This document shows positions 22,250-32,887 of a DNA stretch of 64,000 bases, one piece after another. Both the position numbers and the translations under genes were made by a program. The notes under the pieces were generated by a model. It was not told where the DNA came from. It worked only from the letters and a program-made list of their open reading frames with translations, and made no database searches. The stretch comes from Gautieria morchelliformis (taxonomy: Eukaryota > Basidiomycota > Agaricomycetes > Gomphales > Gomphaceae): NCBI GenBank assembly GCA_015179125.1, contig WHVA01000341.1, positions 62,001-126,000 on the forward strand. Direction: 5' to 3'. How positions within the stretch are numbered: position 1 is the stretch's first letter; every line of letters begins with the position of its first letter.

Positions 22250-24446
22250 ATGGCTGCCTCTCCCCCAACCTTGCCCATCGCCAATTCGGCAGTTGCACAG
22301 TCCAACTGGGCCAAGTGGGCCATCCTTCAACTCAAGCTTATCAGGAAAAACCCCGGCGGTGGAGCGGCAAGACGCTTGTTATTCGTTCTCTTGACTGGTG
22401 TGCTGTGTGCTCTGGTTGTTTATACCTTCTCTATTTCGGTACGTCCCACTTTGCCACGACGTCGAGGCACAATTCACAATGCCGATTGTCCAAGTTGTCG
22501 CCTCTTCAACCTTTCCGCAAGGCCTGTTATCCTGCGCCTAGTCCCTCGCCAAAGTTTGGCCATGTTCCACCTACACACCTCTATCCTTTATCTATCAATG
22601 CCACACTTGAAGAGCGCCTTCAAGCGTTTCGAAACGCCCCTGGCGTGGGATGGGAGCCTCCAGACTTTGTAGCTTGGAACTTGGAGGTAGGTGCTAGATC
22701 TATTCATGCATTGGACCCATAGCGATGACTGCGCTTATATATAGACATGTTCTAATGTAGTACCAAATCACAACAAAGACCTGATTGCCAAAAGCAGTCT
22801 CACCTGGGCTGTACTTAACTCTACCACGATTATACACCATCGCGAGCGCATGGCTCGTTTCTTAGAACAGAAGGTGGAGGCAGGCGCATTTGATCTCATC
22901 CCAATAAAGGAAGGCGGGCGCGGGCTCATAGGCAAAGGTCGCGGTATAGTATTTACGGCTGGGAATGCAGTATGTGCCTCCTGTCGACTTATCATTTCAT
23001 ATCAATTAAGCAAATACAAATCTGTCAGGACACACTCAACCGCGTGGTCTGGACTCTCCGACTAATTCGAGAGCATTACCACTGCACCCTCCCTGCTGCG
23101 ATATTTCATTTCCCATCAGAACGCCCCGAACCCGATTCCCCCATTCACGCTGACCTTCGATCTCTCAATGCGACGCTCGTGGAGGCATCCGGGAGAGACC
23201 GTGATCCCACAAGAACTAAAAACTACCACCTTAAGGCACAGAGCATCGTTGAATGCGAGTGGGCTGAGGTGATCTACTTGGTGATCCTACTTTTGACTCC
23301 GCCTCCAGCGACCGTCGCTGATGATGCTATTGTTTGTCAGGATTCGGACAACTTACCTGCGATAGATCCAGAGCTGCTATTCGAGGCCCCAAACTACAAG
23401 CGCCTTGGGGTTTACTTTACCCCTGACTATTGGAAAACATCAGCAAGTAACCCAATTTGGCACATCATAGGCGTACAATGCCGTGATGAATGGGAACAGG
23501 AGGCTGGGCAGATCATCGTCGACAAACGACGGCATCTTGACGCTATGCTGTTGTCATTGTACATGCTTACGGATTGGAGGTTTTGGTTTTATTTTAGCGA
23601 CGGTGACAAGGACGTGTTTCGGTGAGTCCCCGCATTGTGCACGAATCCTTTACGGCGCACCTGAATGGGGCTCTTCTTTGATTACAGGTTTGCAATGCTC
23701 GCCTTAAGGAAACGCTGGGCCTTACCGGGACGTTACGTCGGCGCAGGCGGGTTTCCTCGAGGTACTGGCTCTGGAGAATTCTGCGGTAATACAATGCAGC
23801 AATACGACCACATTGGACGCCCCGCATTCATACACTACAATCTATTAAAGCAGATACCCTCGGGGGTCTACAGGGGCTTCTCTTGGGGACGCACCAAGCA
23901 AGTCGTGCCGTACCCTCAGCCTCCCGCCGCCGTGGCACCCCCTGCTAGCGAGAGCACTTCGGATACGAGGCCACGGCGACTGCAAGAGGCGCCTTATCCC
24001 GACATCGTCACACGCGATGCCCATGACGTAGAAGCCGACATGTTGGCAAATGCCGACGACGACGGGTGGACTATTTATCCAGGATCTGACGAGGTCCGAC
24101 GACGTGCAGCACTGGAGCGGGGCATCCGGCCCTTCTTTCATGGTGGAGTGTATAGCGCGCTTTGCATAGACCTTGCGTGGGAAGATCCAGCGCCAAAGGA
24201 TAATCCAAGGTCGAAGCAGACGGTCAGGGAAGGAGACCGGGAGAAGTTAGTCTCTGCACCGAATCCGCTTGGGATAAATTGGGACGCGTCCCCTTTAGAG
24301 GTATGTGGGATTTCGACCGTGCGTCAGAGACAGAGAAAGCTACATTCAATATATAGGTGGTTAATTGGGGTGACGATGATCGATTAGCCCGTTTCGAAGA
24401 CCGGGTATATGACCTAGGATTTATACCCAACGGAAAAGGGTTTTGA
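22250..24446 (+). CDS. GT71 family alpha-mannosyltransferase (MNN2/MNN1-like), Golgi type II membrane protein
   Basis: The ATG at 22250 starts MAASPPTLPIANSAVAQSNW, followed by a signal-anchor helix (RLLFVLLTGVLCALVVYTFS). Later exons give the stem (TLEERLQAFRNAPGVGW), KGRGIVFTAGNA, LNRVVWTLRLIREHYHCTLP, then NYHLKAQSIVECEWAEVIYL joined to DSDNLPAIDPELLFEAP. That segment carries the DxD nucleotide-sugar motif and is diagnostic for GT71. Further family blocks are QIIVDKRRHLDAMLLSLYM and FSDGDKDVFR. The final intron (GTATGT to ATATAG) joins SPLE to VVNWGDDDRLARFEDRVYDL, ending GFIPNGKGF at 24446. The intron before DSDN is 60 nt, in frame and stop-free. The enzyme should add mannose from GDP-mannose to outer chains of cell-wall mannans in the Golgi. 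The neighbouring GH71 gene also acts on the cell wall, though the pairing may be chance. Confidence 0.85.
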
Positions 24447-24822
24447 ATTCTTCGTTTGGAATTTGAAATTCCTAGATCTGCTGTCTGAAGGACATTATGA
24501 CCAGCTACATGCTGTTCTGTGCAATACCCGACTTACCTAGGCATGGTGTTACCTTCATCCTCGAACGGGACAGATGATATCCGGTGATCTGGGGAGGTGT
24601 ACAGTAGACTGTCTTGTTGTAAGAATTTTGTCACTTAGAAGTGCAGCGGGTTCGGTCTTTGCCGGAAGGTTTTTACCAGTTTGAAAGCCACGAAAACTTA
24701 TATACTGCCGGGATGGCTGCAGACGACAAACCTGGGAGATGGCTGCGCTTCCGGAAACTAATATCATCAACAAGAGAAAGTGAGCTAATCAATCATGACA
24801 TACACGAGTCGCGGCGCGTTGA

Positions 24823-26501
24823 TGGTCATATCTCGCTGCGGCTCTAGCGACGCCTGTTCGACCTTACGCTGCGAAGGTGGTGGTTGCTCATCACATGGTC
24901 GGGAATACTTATGTGCGTCACAATATAACGTTGTCTGTCCCTTGCGGCAACTCTCCCCCAGTCGTACACGTCTTCCGATTGGACTGAGGACATCGAACTC
25001 GCGTCCTCGCATGGTATCGACGGCTTCGCTCTTAACGTCGGCAGCGATACCTGGCAGCCAAAGCACGTTGCAGCGGCTTATGCCGCTGCGTCAGGCTCTG
25101 CTTTCAAGCTATTTCTTTCGTTCGACATGACGTCTCTCCCCGGTTCATCCCGCGCCGACGCCACCTTTTTGAGAGAGTTAATACTGGCATGCGCCAGTAG
25201 TCCAAACCAGCTGAAGTGGGATGGTAAAATAGTCGTGAGTACATTTGGTGGCGAAAAGTGTACATTCGGCGAGAGGAGTGTGGGTGCTGGATGGCACAGC
25301 GCTGTCAAGGATGGAATGCCGCCAGTGAGTAACCCGATGTGCTTTTATGTCTAATATTTTTTATATCTATTCTCTTGCAGGTGCACTTCATTCCTTCTTT
25401 TTTCGATCACTCGTTGATTAATGATCCTGTTCTTGATGGTTTCTTCCACGTGCGTTTTCTTGTATTCTCATGTTGTGTTGTGTGCCCTACTGTTCAGCCG
25501 GGTTTATTCACAAATTTCTGGACGTAGTGGAACGGTGGCTGGCCCATGGGAAACCACGACATCGATTTCCGAAGTGACGGGCAACATGTAGCGATTAACC
25601 ATGGGAAAATCTACATGGCTGCAGTCAGCCCGTGGTTTTTCACTGTACGTTCTGTCTCGTCGTCCCTCTATTATCCAATACCTACAATATTTATCAAAGC
25701 ACTATGGGCCTGATTCATGGAATAAGAACTGGATCTATCGCGGGGATGGTTGGCTCTACAACCGCCGGTGGGAGATCCTGGTGAGAGAGCGGGAGCATGT
25801 CGATATTGTCCAGATTCTGAGCTGGAACGGTGAGATTATTATGTTTACTATGACATATAGTAAACCCGTCAAATGATCTTACGTGGAACGTCAGACTATG
25901 GCGAATCCCATTACATTGGGCCCATTCGATCTGACCAACCTAATTCTCAGGCCTGGGTTGATGGATTTGATCATCAAGGTGTGTGCAATGACATTATTCT
26001 TGTGTACTGCCGTTCAATAGTGATATTAGGATGGCTTGAAATGACGGAATATTACGCAACGGCATTCAAAACTGGGTCGTATCCAACGATACATAAGGAC
26101 AAATTATACTTGTGGGCAAGACCTCATCCTGCGTCCGCGACTGCTGTCCGCCCCGCTGCGTCCAAACCAAAAAATGCTCACTGGGTACGTTCATCGTACC
26201 ACGTATGAACTCTTTTGCTCAAGAAAGAGTGACTTGGGTGGCTCAGACCCAAGACTATTTATGGGCTGTTGTCTTTGCAGTTGCGCCCGCGCAGGTTACC
26301 CTGATATCAGGCTCTACGAGCACATGTTTTGAGGTCCCCAGTGGTGTGACCAAACTCAAGGTCCCCTGCAGCCCTGGCGCCCAATGTGCAGATATGTCAC
26401 GGGACCGAAAGATTTTGATCCAATTGAGACCGATGGGATTTAATTTCAGGGCGAACCCCGAGGCCTACAACTTCAATGCATTCGTAGCTGCATCTCCCTG
26501 A
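24823..26501 (+). CDS. GH71 alpha-1,3-glucanase (mutanase), 5' end unresolved
   Basis: Exons on the plus strand give YAAKVVVAHHMVGNTY joined to SYTSSDWTEDIELASSHGID, then GFALNVGSDTWQPKHVAAAY, FKLFLSFDMTSLP, KWDGKIVVSTFGGE, FIPSFFDHSLINDPVLDGFF, WNGGWPMG, RWEILVREREHVDIVQILSW, DYGESHYIGPI, MTEYYATAFKTGSYP and LYLWARPHP, in the order of glycoside hydrolase family 71. The family hydrolyses alpha-1,3-glucan of the fungal wall and acts in wall remodelling or spore release. A likely secretion-signal tail (SYLAAALATPVRP) precedes the domain, but an in-frame TGA at 24820-24822 blocks extension and the ATG at 24795 is in another frame. Either an unseen 5' intron or a frameshift is present. A TATATA motif is at 24699. 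The stop is at 26499-26501. Confidence 0.8.
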
Positions 26502-26684
26502 ACCGCTGTCGCCTATCATCCTTGATCACGGCTTGTCAGTTAATCTTAGGATTGCAGGTAAGTAGCCTATGGTGGAAGCTCCCAGTCACTTCATTTAGTA
26601 ACGTGACGGTCACGCCAATTTAGCGTGATGGCGACAATCTTTAGCTTAATACCATTCCACATTCCTGCCTGATGCAGAGACACT

Positions 26685-28116
26685 ATGGCTCTTGACAAGG
26701 TGAGCCAATGCAGTCAATGCCCCATCATTGTGTGCTTTCAATGACCGATCACCGTAGTCTGCACCCAATTCCATCTTTCGCATACCAGAAGATCTTGATG
26801 ATCGTTACCAACTTTATCAGCCACTCCCTGAGGGCCATTTCGCTGCAACGGACGCTCTGGATATCATGAGCAGTGTCGCGGATCAAATCGAGCGAGTGAT
26901 AGGAGCCAGAGAGCCTTACGAAATCAACTTGCTTGGGTCAGCTTTCCTTACTGTCCGTGTGTCTATGCCTCGTTTTACTCGTTATCACAGGCTACGAGGC
27001 GCCGTGTCATCGGTGGCACGCCCAGTTCTCACGATCGGTATCCCTCGGTCTGACCGGCTGGAAAGAGTTCTGCCAAGTCTAGATCTGCCATATGTCGTCC
27101 ACCTTTCCTCTCATTACCCTGCCTCTTTTTCCAATGTAGCAGACCGCCACCCCCACCCGGAGCATAACGCTGGGCTCCAGCAAGTGCTACCGTCTGTAGG
27201 ATCGTCGTGCGGGCTTCTAGCCGACGATCGACATTCTGTTACGCTCGGTTCATATGTTCGTCTAAGCACGGCCCCGAAGAAGATATACATATTAACTGCG
27301 CCTCTGGGCATTCAACTATCCGAGCTTGTCAGCAAAGGCAGCGTCGTAACGCAACCGAGCGTCGCAGACCGTAACCATCTATATATGTCTGAGGACCGGT
27401 ACTGGCAAGAAGTGCTCAAGCAGGACCCAGGACAGGCCGCCGCTGTGACTGCTCGTCGGGACGAGCTGGAAAAAACCTTTGAATTGGCGCGTATTGCGGG
27501 GTCAGCGTCTGGGCAATCAACCTCCACAAAAAACTCTCCGACACGAGGAAACATACAAATCGATACTGTATGGGGCGGAAGCCAGCCGAAGAAAAGAAGC
27601 ACAAGTCAGTCTCTCGCATGCGCATCGGACGGCTGGGCTGTCTTAGAAGTCACCCGAGAGACAGCCATTGCCGCTCTCTCACCCCCCAAACGAAGATGGC
27701 CATTCGGAGCGAGCGTTAATGGTGGTCAATCAACGGTACACCCTCTCATTCCGGGACTTATGGTGTCTAAAAGGGGGCGGACGAGTGGGCACACAATCGG
27801 CACCGTAAATGGCGCCAGGTCATTGTATAGGCTCCCACGAGACGGAGCGGGGGTGCGTAGATACGACTATCCTGTTGTGTCGTACTCGTGGGGCGGGGCT
27901 TTCGGATTCCCGGGGGACGCTGGCGCCGTGGTGCTGGCGCATCGGAAAGATGAGGTAGAGGACAAGAAGCCGAAGGACCCTGGGAAGCCTTGTGCCCTCA
28001 TTGTGGCCAGTAGCACTGGCGGCCACGTTTCTTTCGTCCAAGACATGGAGAGTGTCGTGGCGGGAGTCAAGCGCGCGGGTCTGGGATATATGAGTTTTAT
28101 GGAAATTCCGGTTTGA
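26685..28116 (+). CDS. chymotrypsin-fold-like protein with GDAG in place of GDSG, 457 residues
   Basis: Exon 1 (26685-26699) encodes MALDK; a 58-nt intron (26700-26757) is followed by one long exon starting SAPNSIFRIPEDLDDRYQLY. The middle is Arg/Ser-rich. The C-terminal part reads GLMVSKRGRTSGHTIGTVNG, then a gap, GFPGDAGAVVLAHR and GGHVSFVQDMESVVAGVKRA. The order K-x-G-x-(T/S)-(T/S)-G-x-T-x-G-x-v-N followed by G-D-x-G-A-V-V matches the C-terminal half of trypsin-like serine-protease-fold proteins that are frequent in fungi. At the position of the nucleophile the codon is Ala (GDAG), so classical protease activity is unlikely from this sequence. No signal peptide is visible, so the protein is probably cytosolic. 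It is the last host gene before the transposon island. The fold call is moderate; function is unknown. Confidence 0.6.
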
Positions 28117-28657
28117 ATTCAGAGCTGTATATTTGGATCTTGCAAGGCACCTCTAGCATTTGGAACCCAACGTAGCTGATGCACTCGATTACTGTTGGTC
28201 TGGCCTTGCAACCAACCCAGCCTCGGGATCGCACAAGCGAAATAGGCCAGTCAATCGTAGCCCAACTTTTTCTAAGACATCTCACCGACTGCATCAAGCA
28301 CGTGTTGCAGCATACTTACTGTACTCATCAACGACACCTGAGCTCAAATTGCAAACCGGATTTAAAGACTTTTCCAACCGGAATGCTCAATCAGTCAGTC
28401 ACCCCTATCGATTCTATCCAAGAAAAACCGCTACAAACAAGCATCTTCGAGGCAATGCTAGAAGAAATTCTATATATCTGTTGGAACAGGGCTCAGGTCG
28501 CCGTGCTCCAGGCTGTGCTTCAGTAATCAGCATTGAATGTAACCCCAATACAGTCTGAGGGTTCCCCACTGCCGGTGAGTCCATGTGTCAGCAGAACCCC
28601 ATTGCTCTCATTTATCGCTGCCTTGAGTTAGACTCCTCAGGGAGTGAAGTGAGCGTC
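28117..28657. other. transition from gene space to repeats, no gene seen
   Basis: Overlapping short frames (up to 132 codons) in competing frames, none with a recognisable domain. Repeat-derived sequence begins at 28658. Confidence 0.4.
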
Positions 28658-28830
28658 TGTAAGGGCAACTCCTTGTGACAGTGGGATATCACAGGGCCTG
28701 GCAGAGAGGGATCCAAAGAGGAAAAGCTGATGATCCTTGCTGCCAGCAAACTACTTATATACTACACACTACTGGACACCCCTGCCTACAGCCAGGGGTA
28801 CCCACTTCACAACCAACATCAACCCTGACA
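28658..28830 (-). repeat. solo LTR-like copy related to the chromovirus LTR
   Basis: Begins TGTAAGGGCAACTCC, carries GGATCCAAAGAGGAAAA, and ends CATCAACCCTGACA. The same order (TGTAAGGGCAAC, GGAAATCCAAAGAGAAAA, CATCAACCCTGCA) defines the LTR at 58220-58442, so this is a diverged relative in the same orientation. No clear target-site duplication. Confidence 0.6.
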
Positions 28831-28917
28831 CCTCTGTGATCACTTACCATGTACTGACCCTGACACCATTCTGGAATGGGGACTAAGGCTGAAGGTTCGG
28901 GAGCCTGGCCTTGGGGC

Positions 28918-29060
28918 TGTAAGGGCAACTCCACTTGTGGAATATCATGCAGGCTGAGGTGGAGGAGGTCCAAAGAGAAGAAGGTGGGCCTCCTTACCTT
29001 AGCAAGGTACTATATAGCTACACCAGGTGGAGACACAAGTACTACTAGAAGGGGAGACAG
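28918..29060 (-). repeat. second LTR-like copy of the TGTAAGGGCAAC family
   Basis: Starts TGTAAGGGCAACTCCAC and contains GGTCCAAAGAGAAGAAGG and a TATATAG stretch, as in other members. The right boundary is not resolved; purine-rich sequence follows. Confidence 0.5.
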
Positions 29061-29689
29061 CAGAACAACAGGAGAAAGGGAAGAAAGGAGAAGATGAAGG
29101 AAAATAAAAGGGAGACAGGACAGGCTAGAGTTGGTCCCCTGACTGGGGCTGAGATGGATGCAAGGACAGCTCGGTGGTTTGGGATGTGCTCGGACTGGGT
29201 CCAATGGCTTTGGAAGGGTGTTCCCCCGACAGAGTTGGTGGGATGATGTTGAGAATGTAGGGAGTGAGGGTCACCAGCAGCAGACATTTCTTGAGGGAGA
29301 CAATGCATCTGAACATGTGCCTGGTCACATGTTCCAACTAATTAGCAGCATTTTCAGGACTTAAATTATAGGACAATAATAAAATATTATCAGACTTGTA
29401 TATCACCCAACATATACTCTCTATTTATTTCAGGCTATAATAGAAATATAAAACAATTATACTAAGATTATGAATATATTAAGTTATAGTTATTAATAAA
29501 TTATAAGTTTGAGGGAGCTATAACCATTGTGATTACGATCTATTATGCTATAAAAAATAACATAGTCTTACTTGGGCAATCCTAGTCATGTGCATACTTA
29601 TCTCATGTGCATTTATTAGTAAGCAGGGTCCATCTTCATCAGTGAGCATAGACTGATGGTTCCAAATTACCTAGTGACCAAAAATAGCA
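29061..29689. other. repeat-derived and AT-rich sequence, no gene
   Basis: A purine-rich stretch to about 29130 is followed by unrecognised sequence and then by a markedly AT-rich block (about 29355-29590). No coding potential seen. Confidence 0.4.
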
Positions 29690-31386
29690 TCTAGCTGTAC
29701 ATGTCAGGGGACACCTCCTTTTCCAGTTCTGACACTGCTCTGAGTTCTGCTTGCTCTGCTTTCCATTTCCACTTCCACTTTGGGAAGCATTTCCACCAGT
29801 TCGCTCTGCTGGCTTTGCCACCTTCGCTCTGCTGGCTTTGCCACCTTCGCTCTGCTGGCTTTGCCACCTTCGCTCTGCTGGCTTTGCCACCTTCGCTCTG
29901 CTGGCTTTGCCACCTTCGCTCTGCTGGCTTTGCCACCTTCGCTCTGCTGGCTTTGCCACCTTCGCTCTGCTGGCTTTGCCACCTTCGCTCTGCTGGCTTT
30001 GCCACCTTCGCTCTGCTGGCTTTGCCACCTTCGCTCTGCTGGCTTTGCCACCTTCGCTCTGCTGGCTTTGCCACCTTCGCTCTGCTGGCTTTGCCACCTT
30101 CGCTCTGCTGGCTTTGCCACCTTCGCTCTGCTGGCTTTGCCACCTTCGCTCTGCTGGCTTTGCCACCTTCGCTCTGCTGGCTTTGCCACCTTCGCTCTGC
30201 TGGCTTTGCCACCTTCGCTCTGCTGGCTTTGCCACCTTCGCTCTGCTGGCTTTGCCACCTTCGCTCTGCTGGCTTTGCCACCTTCGCTCTGCTGGCTTTG
30301 CCACCTTCGCTCTGCTGGCTTTGCCACCTTCGCTCTGCTGGCTTTGCCACCTTCGCTCTGCTGGCTTTGCCACCTTCGCTCTGCTGGCTTTGCCACCTTC
30401 GCTCTGCTGGCTTTGCCACCTTCGCTCTGCTGGCTTTGCCACCTTCGCTCTGCTGGCTTTGCCACCTTCGCTCTGCTGGCTTTGCCACCTTCGCTCTGCT
30501 GGCTTTGCCACCTTCGCTCTGCTGGCTTTGCCACCTTCGCTCTGCTGGCTTTGCCACCTTCGCTCTGCTGGCTTTGCCACCTTCGCTCTGCTGGCTTTGC
30601 CACCTTCGCTCTGCTGGCTTTGCCACCTTCGCTCTGCTGGCTTTGCCACCTTCGCTCTGCTGGCTTTGCCACCTTCGCTCTGCTGGCTTTGCCACCTTCG
30701 CTCTGCTGGCTTTGCCACCTTCGCTCTGCTGGCTTTGCCACCTTCGCTCTGCTGGCTTTGCCACCTTCGCTCTGCTGGCTTTGCCACCTTCGCTCTGCTG
30801 GCTTTGCCACCTTCGCTCTGCTGGCTTTGCCACCTTCGCTCTGCTGGCTTGCTTTTGCCACCTTCGCTCTGCTGGCTTTGCCACCTTCGCTCTGCTGGCT
30901 TTGCCACCTTCGCTCTGCTGGCTTTGCCACCTTCGCTCTGCTGGCTTTGCCACCTTCGCTCTGCTGGCTTTGCCACCTTCGCTCTGCTGGCTTTGCCACC
31001 TTCGCTCTGCTGGCTTTGCCACCTCGCTCGCCTTCGCTCTGCTGGCTTTGCCACCTTCGCTCTGCTGGCTTTGCCACCTTCGCTCTGCTGGCTTTGCCAC
31101 CTTCGCTCTGCTGGCTTTGCCACCTTCGCTCTGCTGGCTTTGCCACCTTCGCTCTGCTGGCTTTGCCACCTTCGCTCTGCTGAAGAAATGAAGTGAAGTA
31201 GCTCATGTAGTACGCAGTATCCAGGGTTGGTCAGGGGTTGGGGAGGCCAGGGTTGGGCAGGGTCACTGGTGAGTACTGAGTGATGGCCCTGGCTGCGGTC
31301 AGGTGTAGTATAATATGGGCTTGCTGGCAGTGGGGATCCTTAGACTTTTCTTTTCATATTTAGGTGAGAATCCCATTTCTTGTCTA
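29690..31386 (+). mobile_element. 3' end of a plus-strand chromovirus copy with expanded minisatellite and truncated LTR
   Basis: 29701-29800 matches, in opposite orientation, the serine-rich tail that follows the chromodomain in the copy at 58.5-58.7 kb: ATGTCAGGGGACACC, the TTCCATTTCCACTTCCAC-type runs and TTCCACCAGTTC are shared in order. The 23-bp satellite follows. After it, 31215-31386 matches that element's LTR (CCCTGGCTGC, GTAGTATAATATGGGCT, GATCCTTAGACTTTTCT, GGTGAGAATCCC). The LTR is cut at 31386 by a pogo-type terminal repeat inserted at TA. Confidence 0.7.
29805..31182. repeat. 23-bp minisatellite, about 60 nearly perfect copies
   Basis: The unit begins CTTTGCCACC and ends CTCTGCTGG (23 bp). 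Copies are identical over almost the whole 1.4 kb; only two irregularities are seen, an extra GCTT at about 30850 and a rearranged unit at about 31023-31032. Because 23 is not divisible by three and no frame of the unit contains a stop, long open frames of nearly 500 codons exist in several frames on both strands. These are a by-product of the repeat and not genes. Confidence 0.97.
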
Positions 31387-31835
31387 CAGTTGGACCCCCA
31401 ATAATGCATACTACCAATAATGCATAGAAAATTCAATTCATCATGTGATAATCCTGGATTTAAGCACCACAAAGGTCCTCCATGCTATCCCATACTCTGT
31501 GACAACACATATGTTGAGAAGGGTATGGGTTATCTCAGGTTCAACTGTACTCCTGTCCATCACTCGACCTTAGTACTGCAACATCACCCAGTGGTTCTTT
31601 CATTAGGTAAATACCTGTCCATGTTTAATCAAAACCAGTAGTAATAATACTCACTGTGTTCCATCATTTGGAAGCTGCTATTGTCTTTGGATGCATACAT
31701 CACTTGTATGCACGTATACTTTCTCATTCAAACTCTTCTCAATTCGACTTCATCTTGAAGCCTGAATTACATTGCTACTAGTTAAAACAACCTAACTATG
31801 GCGACTCTCTTCACCTGGCATCTGCAACACCCTAC
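31387..31835 (+). repeat. remnant with a pogo-type terminal inverted repeat
   Basis: Starts CAGTTGGACCCCCAATAATG directly after a TA, one base different from the terminal repeats at 34547 and 39649, and continues CATACTACCAATAATGCATAG as in the 39649 end. No opposite end is found; the later part (about 31690-31830) resembles the end of the LTR-like insertion at 44116-45875 (CTCAATTCGACTT). Confidence 0.55.
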
Positions 31836-32040
31836 ATATAAGGGCAACCTAGGCAGATGCTCTACACTCAAGCAGCAAACTGGCGAAAGGGGATCCAAAG
31901 TAAGATAGGGAAATATATACATGACACAGACATACCTGGCAAGGGGGAATCCAAAGAGAAAACTCTAAGGAACCCCTTCGCCACCTAGCTACAACTATAA
32001 GTAAGCTGTGGGCATGCTAGCCCAATCACCAAATGCCTGA
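31836..32040 (-). repeat. diverged LTR fragment of the TGTAAGGGCAAC family
   Basis: Contains ATAAGGGCAACCTAGGC, GGGGATCCAAAGTAAG, GGGGGAATCCAAAGAGAAAA and CTCTAAGGAACCCC, the same order as in the LTR at 58220. Confidence 0.5.
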
Positions 32041-32171
32041 GTTACATACACAATCACGCTAGTGATAACAGGGCCAGACAGATAAGGAAGGAATGATGTC
32101 GGAAGGGGTCGGAACAGGAATGGAAACAAATGGAACACAAGACAGAAGGGTGCCAAGGGCTAGGAGAAGCT

Positions 32172-32321
32172 CAGGGGCCCCCAATCACACATCGCAATAA
32201 GGTGCATGCTATGGTAACATGCAAGTCACGATAATGCACCTTGCGATAATGCACACCAGCAATAATGCATATCATGATAATGCACATTGCAATAATGCAG
32301 TGTGCGATTGGGGTTCCCCTG
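32172..32321. mobile_element. 150-bp MITE-like element with AATAATGCA repeats
   Basis: The ends are inverted: CAGGGGCCCCCAATCACACA on the left and the complement of CAGGGGAACCCCAATCGCAC on the right. The middle carries five spaced copies of (G/C)ATAATGCA or CAATAATGCA. No coding capacity; target-site duplication not clear. Confidence 0.6.
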
Positions 32322-32887
32322 ACACTACAGCCCCACTTCACCAACGTCTGTGCAGCTCACAACTCCCCACTAGTCACAAAGGCATTGGCCGGCATGAGCA
32401 AAAGATGCAGCTCTCCACCTACCCGCTTCAAATGGGCCCTCACTCACAATGACCTTTCCTCCAAAACACCTCCGAGCCTCTCCTAGCCTTCAGCATCCTT
32501 CTGCCTTGTGTTCCAGTCATTCCCTTCCTGTTCTGACCACCTCCGACACTGGGTTTTTTATTGCCACATGCTGCTGGGCTTCAGGACTTTTTCCCCCCTT
32601 CTCTCTTAGCATACTTGTACTGTTACAGACACGGACTATGTTCTGCCATCTCACAGTTTCAGGCAGGCGCCTCGCCAGACACCCGCCTTACTCCCTAAAT
32701 ATTAATATTCGCTCACCAAGCCCCACTGCGAGCCGGTGCGATTCGTTCATGTTACAACAGCCGGCGTCTGACTCCTATCCGAGTTTCTCGACCCAGGCTC
32801 AGGTGACGTAGGCGCCCCCATTACATAAAGGCGTCGGTTACCTCACCTTACTACGACTACTACGATACTGATCCTACGATACCAACC
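32322..32887. other. upstream region of calmodulin
   Basis: No gene recognised. A pyrimidine-rich tract and several TACTACGA-like repeats lie within 80 bp of the calmodulin start (TTACTACGACTACTACGAT near 32850). This must contain the calmodulin promoter. Confidence 0.4.

Noticed and set aside
28160-28558. Two overlapping frames of 132 and 115 codons as host genes.
   Set aside because: They overlap in different frames, have no recognisable domain and no clear exon structure.
29805-31182. Possible CRISPR array.
   Set aside because: Repeats are directly adjacent with no unique spacers, and the genome is eukaryotic.
29639-31206. Six open frames of 467-500 codons with a 23-residue repeat, in several frames on both strands.
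   Set aside because: They all follow from the 23-bp satellite having no stop in those frames; none has independent coding evidence and they exclude one another.
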